From: Halosimplex salinum
GTDB taxonomy: Archaea; Halobacteriota; Halobacteria; Halobacteriales; Haloarculaceae
Length of the DNA stretch: 64,000 nucleotides
Reading direction: 5' to 3'
Assembly: GCF_003730195.1 (NCBI RefSeq)
Contig: NZ_QWGG01000005.1
Location: 62,001-126,000, forward strand
Below the pieces are notes generated by a model that saw only the letters and a list, made by a program, of their open reading frames with translations, searched no databases and was not told the origin of the DNA. Numbering within the stretch: the first letter of the stretch is position 1; the number at the start of each line of letters is the position of its first letter. Positions 60,486 through 64,000 of this stretch are shown here, in pieces. Made by a program: the position numbers and the translations under genes.

Positions 60486-61166
60486 TCAGGCACCTCCCCT
60501 GGCCGCGACGGCCTCGCCGACGACCAGCTGGCGAACGTCGGCCAGCTTCTCGAAGTCGGCGAGGATGGCGAGTGAGTCGCCGACCTCCATCGACACGTCG
60601 TCGTCGGGGATCGTGAGCGCGTCGCCTTTCTTCCCGAACGCGAGCAGTTCGGTGTTCGCGGGGAGTTCGAGTTCGCTCAGGGTGTAGCCGCGCATCGGCG
60701 AGTCGTTCGTCACCGTCAGCTCGACGAGCTGGAGGTTCTGCGCGATGTCGGCGACGGCGCGGATGTTCCCGCCCAGCAGGGCGTTCTTGGCGACGATGGC
60801 GCCCAGTCGCTCGGGGTAGATGACCTCGTCGACGTCGGAGGCGTACTTGCGGTAGATCTCCTCGCGGTACTCCTCGTCGATGCGGAGGACTGTGCGACAG
60901 CCGTGGTGTTTCGCGACCATGCAGGCGACGAAGTTCGTCGAGAGGTCGCCGGTCAGCGCGCCCAGCGCGTTTGCGTCGTGGAGGTCCGCCGAGAGTAACA
61001 CCGTCTCGTCGCTGGCGTCCCCCTCGATGACGTCGTACCCCTCGGCTTTCGCGCGGTCGACTTTCGTCGGGTCGCGCTCGATGAGCACGACCGCGTGTCC
61101 GCTGTCTTCGAGTGCGCGCGCCGTTCGGAGCCCGACGCGTCCGGCACCCACGATAACGAATCGCAT
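60486..61166 (-). CDS. trkA: TrkA-family potassium uptake regulator
   Basis: A 226-residue protein. A Rossmann NAD-binding RCK-N domain begins RFVIVGAGRVGLRTARAL and contains VLIERDPTKV and VIEGDASDE. The C-terminal RCK-C (TrkA-C) domain is residues about 140-220 (LQLVELTVTNDSPMRGYTLSEL, DVSMEVGDSLAILADFEKL). It gates K+ uptake through TrkH in response to nucleotides; K+ is critical in these salt-in cells. Its stop overlaps the RAM-domain gene's region by a few bases, so the pair is co-translated. TrkH is not in the window. Confidence 0.88.
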   Translation of the reverse strand: MRFVIVGAGRVGLRTARALEDSGHAVVLIERDPTKVDRAKAEGYDVIEGDASDETVLLSADLHDANALGALTGDLSTNFVACMVAKHHGCRTVLRIDEEYREEIYRKYASDVDEVIYPERLGAIVAKNALLGGNIRAVADIAQNLQLVELTVTNDSPMRGYTLSELELPANTELLAFGKKGDALTIPDDDVSMEVGDSLAILADFEKLADVRQLVVGEAVAARGGA

Positions 61167-61379
61167 ACATCACCTTACGGCGAGGCGCGGGAATAAAGTT
61201 ACCTCCGCGACAGGCCCCGCGGGGTGTGCCCCAGGGTCGACGGGCCGGCCGCCTCCTCGGACGCGCCGCGAGGCCTCGTGTGGATCCACGGCGTTCTGGG
61301 CCTCGAACCACCGATTTACGGCGGGTTCGACCGGCTGGGGGGAAGGTTTTTGGAGCGTCCAGCAGAAGTTCCGTGTACG

Positions 61380-61610
61380 ATGGTGCGGGCCTTTATCATG
61401 GTGAAGACGGCGGCCGGGAAGTCCGAGCAACTCCTGGCATCGATCCGGGACATAGAGGGCGTCGAGGAGGCACACATCGTCGCCGGACAGTACGACATCA
61501 TCGTCGAGGCTGTCGGCGACGAGGTGTACGACCTGATGCACGGCGTCGCGACGAACCTCCGCGACCTCGACGGCGTCGCCGACACGAAGACCTATATCTG
61601 CCTCGCGTAA
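61380..61610 (+). CDS. Stand-alone Lrp/AsnC RAM-domain protein 2
   Basis: A 76-residue RAM-domain protein: RAFIMVKTAAGKSEQLLASIRD, EAHIVAGQYDIIVEAVGDEV and LDGVADTKTYICLA. It is the same length as and clearly homologous to the protein at 60254-60484. It is transcribed away from trkA. Its stop codon (TAA at 61608-61610) is only a few bases from the end of the inserted IS1341-type element. It probably forms oligomeric ligand sensors, perhaps together with the other copy. Confidence 0.85.
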   Translation: MVRAFIMVKTAAGKSEQLLASIRDIEGVEEAHIVAGQYDIIVEAVGDEVYDLMHGVATNLRDLDGVADTKTYICLA

Positions 61611-61700
61611 ACGACCCCACCCTACTCGCTCACGGCTTCGCCGTTCGCTTCGTTAAGGGTGGGGCTTTCGCGTGGACTCCCGTTCTGGCCATCGCTGGCA
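61611..61700 (-). ncRNA. Candidate omega-RNA region at the tnpB 3' end
   Basis: TnpB guides normally overlap the 3' end of tnpB and the element's right end. Here the last codons of tnpB ([16 protein letters not shown]) coincide with a nested stem: a 9-bp outer stem (61615-61623 with 61656-61664) around ACGGC-TTC-GCCGT. The guide would be read from the DNA just outside the element (toward 61600). Whether it is transcribed is unknown. Confidence 0.4.
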
Positions 61701-62902
61701 GGCTGGTAATCGCCGTTCACGTTCAACGTCCCGCGATTCAAGCGCACGTTTACAGGTGCGCCTCCGCCCGACGACGTTTGCGCCGAGCGGAGATATTTCA
61801 GACCGATGTTCTTCGCCGCGTTGTAGTCTGCATTCACTTCGTAGCCGCACTTCTGGCAACAGAACTGCACTTGTGTGAGGCGGTTCTCACGGAGCGTCGT
61901 CCCGCACTTCGAACACCGCTGGCTGGTATAGGCGGGACTCACCTGTTCGGTCGTGATACCGAACATCTCGGCTTTGTACTCGACGTACTCGAACAGGTGG
62001 TCGAACGCCCACGCGTGGAACTTCTTCGCGTTGGGCATCCGCTCACGAATCCCTGTCAGGTTCTCGAAGGCGATCACGTCGCAGTCGTGTTCGATGGCTT
62101 CTGCGACGAGTTCTTTCGAGACGGTGTGTAAGAAGTGGTCGTAGCGACCCGTCTCCGTGCGTCCGACTGATTGGATAGTTTCGTGAGCGGCCCGCGTCCC
62201 GCGCTGTTGGAGCGACCCACGTCGCTTCTCGAATTCACGATGCCAGTGGCTCAACTCCGAGCCGCTCCAGAACGTGCCCGTGGAAGTGACGGCGACGTTT
62301 TCGATGCCGAGGTCAACGCCGAGGACTGTGCTGTGCCCGTCGTTGCCTTCAGAGGAGTCGGCAGTCTCGGACTCCACGTCCGCCTTTGTTCGGACGTGAA
62401 GATAGAACTCGCCGTCTCGGTAGTGGAGTTCCCCGCCCGTCACTTCGTAGTCGTCGTTGAACAGATACTTCGAGTGGGGCGTCTCGCGGCTCTCGTCGGG
62501 GAGGACGTACTCGGCGGTGATGCGTCCGTCGACGGTCGAGAGTGTGGCGTGGTCGTCGTCGAATGTTGCACACCGCCTGTCGTAGACGATCATTGGGGCG
62601 GTGAAGTGGGGCTTTCCCGCGTAGTTACCTTGTTTCCATCGAGCGACGACGCTCTGGACAGCGTCGGCGGCCTTGTTTCGAGCGTTCTGGACGAGATTCG
62701 CCTAGAGTCGCGTCTCGGCCCGCACGTCGTCGTAGGTTTCGCGTTGCAGTTCGGCTTTGCTCGTCGTCTTGTACTCGCCTTGCCACGCGTAGTCGACGAC
62801 GTAGTTGGCAGCCCACAGAAACTCGGAGATGGTTTCGTGGAGGAGGTTGGCGTCGCTGTCGGCCACGTCGAGTTTGACGGGAACCGTGCGACGCACCTCC
62901 AT
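61622..62902 (-). pseudogene. tnpB: TnpB RNA-guided nuclease gene interrupted by an amber stop
   Basis: The coding frame runs from the ATG at 62902 to 61622 (427 codons) with one in-frame TAG at 62704-62702, after RAETRL. Before the stop the N-terminal HTH-like region (EVRRTVPVKLDVADSDANLL) is intact. After it the frame resumes as [15 protein letters not shown]. The RuvC residues are preserved: [22 protein letters not shown] and DYNAAKNIG. The zinc finger is present ([18 protein letters not shown]). The TAG probably arose from CAG by one substitution. A downstream in-frame ATG (62593) could still start a truncated RuvC protein. A dead or conditionally read-through gene is likely. Confidence 0.85.
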
Positions 62903-63059
62903 CCGTACTTCAGACGAAGTCCGATGTTTTTATACTAGTACCGGTTCGGTGGGGGAGTCGGCCAGCTATCGAGTGTGGTTGGTGTAGTACTGTGTCGGTT
63001 TCCTCTCGACTTGAGGTCGGGGGCTCCATCTTGAGTCACGCTGACCGTTCTCCGGCCGC

Positions 63060-64000
63060 TCACTCCGAGCGCCGACTTCGCTCCAGAACTTCCGCTCGCT
63101 GTGCGCGTAGCCGCGGCGACGGCGTCGCGTAGGCGTACTCGAACACGTCGCCCGGGCCGTCGTCGGGCGTCGCCTCCGCTGTCGCGACCGCCTCGTCCAG
63201 TTCCGCCTCGGCGGCCTCGCGCGCCTCGTCGACGAACGCCTCGTCGACGACGCCCTCCTCGCGCAGGTACGCCGCGTAGCGCTCCAGCGGGTCGGCGGTA
63301 CGCCACTCCGGCAGGTCCTCGTCGCCGCGGTACCGGTCGGGGTCGTCGCTCGTCGAGTGCGCGCCCTGCCGGTAGGTGAGGCTTTCGACGAGCACTGGTT
63401 CGCCGGCCCGCGCGGACTCGCGGGCCTCGCCGACGACCTCGTAGACTGCGAGCGGGTCGTTGCCGTCGACGCGGACGCCCTCGAAGCCGTAGGCGCGGGC
63501 CTTCTGTGCGATGGTGTCGCTGGCCGTCTGTCGCTCCGCGGGCATGCTGATCGCCCAGCCGTTGTTCTCACAGAAGAAGACGACCGGCGACGCGAACACG
63601 CCGGCGAAGTTGAGCGCCTCGTGGAAGTCCCCCTCGCTCGTGGCGCCGTCGCCGAAGTACGCGCAGACCGCTCGGTCGTCGTCGAAGTGGTCGGCAGCCA
63701 TCCCCGCGCCGACGGCGTGGGGGAGGTGCGTCGCGATGGGCGTCGCCTGCGTGAAGGTGGCGCTGCCGCGGTCCGGTGTTCCACCGTCGGTCGGACGGTC
63801 CGGGTCGGCGTCGGCGTCAGCGTCGGCGTCGGTGGGTTCGAACTCGGAGTGGCCGCGGCGAAAGCGGAGGACGTCGGCCGCGGGTCGGCCGCGTGCGAGT
63901 TGCATCGCGTTCGACCGGTAGGTCGGGAACAGCCAGTCGTCCTCGGCCAGCGCGTGGGCCGCGCCGACCTGTGACCCCTCCTGACCCTCGAACGGCGGGT
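63060..64000 (-). CDS. Pyruvate (2-oxoacid) dehydrogenase E1 component, alpha subunit (C-terminal part)
   Basis: The gene runs off the right edge; 313 codons are visible and the start is outside. The first visible residues are PPFEGQEGSQVGAAHALAEDD. The thiamine diphosphate motif is GDGATSEGDFHEALNFAGVFASP...FFCENNGWAISM. Downstream DGNDPLAVYEVVGEA and ESLTYRQGAHSTSDDP are E1-alpha phosphorylation-loop-type regions. An acidic insert DADADADADPDRPTDGG interrupts the usual FHRGH...ATFTQATP region. The enzyme decarboxylates pyruvate or a branched-chain 2-oxoacid to an acyl-lipoyl group with E1-beta and E2. Cytoplasmic. The partner genes are beyond the window. Confidence 0.9.
   Translation of the reverse strand, partial: PPFEGQEGSQVGAAHALAEDDWLFPTYRSNAMQLARGRPAADVLRFRRGHSEFEPTDADADADADPDRPTDGGTPDRGSATFTQATPIATHLPHAVGAGMAADHFDDDRAVCAYFGDGATSEGDFHEALNFAGVFASPVVFFCENNGWAISMPAERQTASDTIAQKARAYGFEGVRVDGNDPLAVYEVVGEARESARAGEPVLVESLTYRQGAHSTSDDPDRYRGDEDLPEWRTADPLERYAAYLREEGVVDEAFVDEAREAAEAELDEAVATAEATPDDGPGDVFEYAYATPSPRLRAQRAEVLERSRRSE

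Larger units (their letters stand above)
61611..62935 (-). mobile_element. IS1341-type (IS200/IS605 family, tnpB-only) element
   Basis: One tnpB-like gene without tnpA occupies 61622-62902. The right end is structured: CCCCACCCT (61615-61623) pairs with AGGGTGGGG (61656-61664) around an inner ACGGC-TTC-GCCGT hairpin (61632-61644). The left end is a short A/T-containing stretch (TTTTTATACTAG, 62925-62938). The left boundary is approximate. The element is inserted immediately downstream of the RAM-domain gene stop. Transposition would require TnpA from elsewhere. Confidence 0.7.

Overview
The window is chromosomal DNA from a haloarchaeon (class Halobacteria). The evidence is the high G+C, the strongly acidic proteins, A/T-rich TATA-type promoters placed so that transcripts would be nearly leaderless, and archaeal/haloarchaeal marker genes: cetZ1, cofC/cofG/cofH (coenzyme F420), trmY, archaeosine synthase subunits (arcS and the radical-SAM partner), an Orc1/Cdc6 initiator, a PCNA-fold clamp, CaCA exchanger, HalOD1 and Bat-type HTH proteins. 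The carbohydrate genes (GH42, GH115) would suit a polysaccharide-using member of Haloarculaceae or a relative, but the genus cannot be fixed from the sequence.

Region 1 (1-14.8 kb) is catabolic. It holds the start of an ABC-transporter lipoprotein, a PH-like protein, a Yip1-like membrane protein, a zinc sugar/polyol dehydrogenase, a lactonase-like amidohydrolase, a cupin, a fumarylacetoacetase-fold hydrolase, an IclR regulator and a two-gene LUD-type lactate oxidation system (LutC and a LutB-CCG fusion), then divergent GH115 and GH42 glycosidases. A palindrome (TTCCGGTAWTACCGGAA) recurs in the non-coding DNA and at the IclR promoter, suggesting one small regulon. The likely logic is deoxy-sugar acid breakdown by a diketo-hydrolase route, giving pyruvate plus lactate, with lactate oxidised by the LUD proteins. 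This is inference.

Region 2 (14.8-18.7 kb) has a solo IS630-type HTH protein, an orc1/cdc6 gene and, upstream of it, about 620 bp of non-coding DNA with an A/T-rich patch, 34-bp tandem repeats and a pair of 25-bp repeats exactly 100 bp apart: a candidate replication origin. Region 3 (18.7-27.2 kb) is a surface-glycan cluster: sugar epimerase, nucleotidyltransferase (AglF type), AI-2E family permease, UDP-glucose 6-dehydrogenase interrupted by a 471-residue intein at its catalytic cysteine, and an STT3-like membrane protein.

Region 4 (27.2-40.7 kb) holds trmY, tRNA-Pro(CGG), an NDUFA9-like protein, the cetZ1-membrane protein-cofC run, cofG, a divergent PCNA paralogue facing a protein that ends in a PIP-box-like motif, a lipoprotein, an HTH regulator, cofH and a CaCA exchanger. 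Region 5 (40.7-51.8 kb) has a TerB/zinc-ribbon membrane protein, purine genes (purC, purU, purS, purQ), degenerate RecA-fold signalling proteins and an ABC-2 exporter. Region 6 (51.8-64 kb) has archaeosine genes around a large membrane protein, DJ-1 and USP stress proteins, upp, trkA flanked by two 76-residue RAM-domain proteins, an IS1341-type element whose tnpB has an amber stop, and the 3' part of a pyruvate-dehydrogenase-type E1 alpha gene.

Several intergenic regions carry arrays of perfect hairpins, many with 3-nt loops. The most striking array is at 53269-53415.
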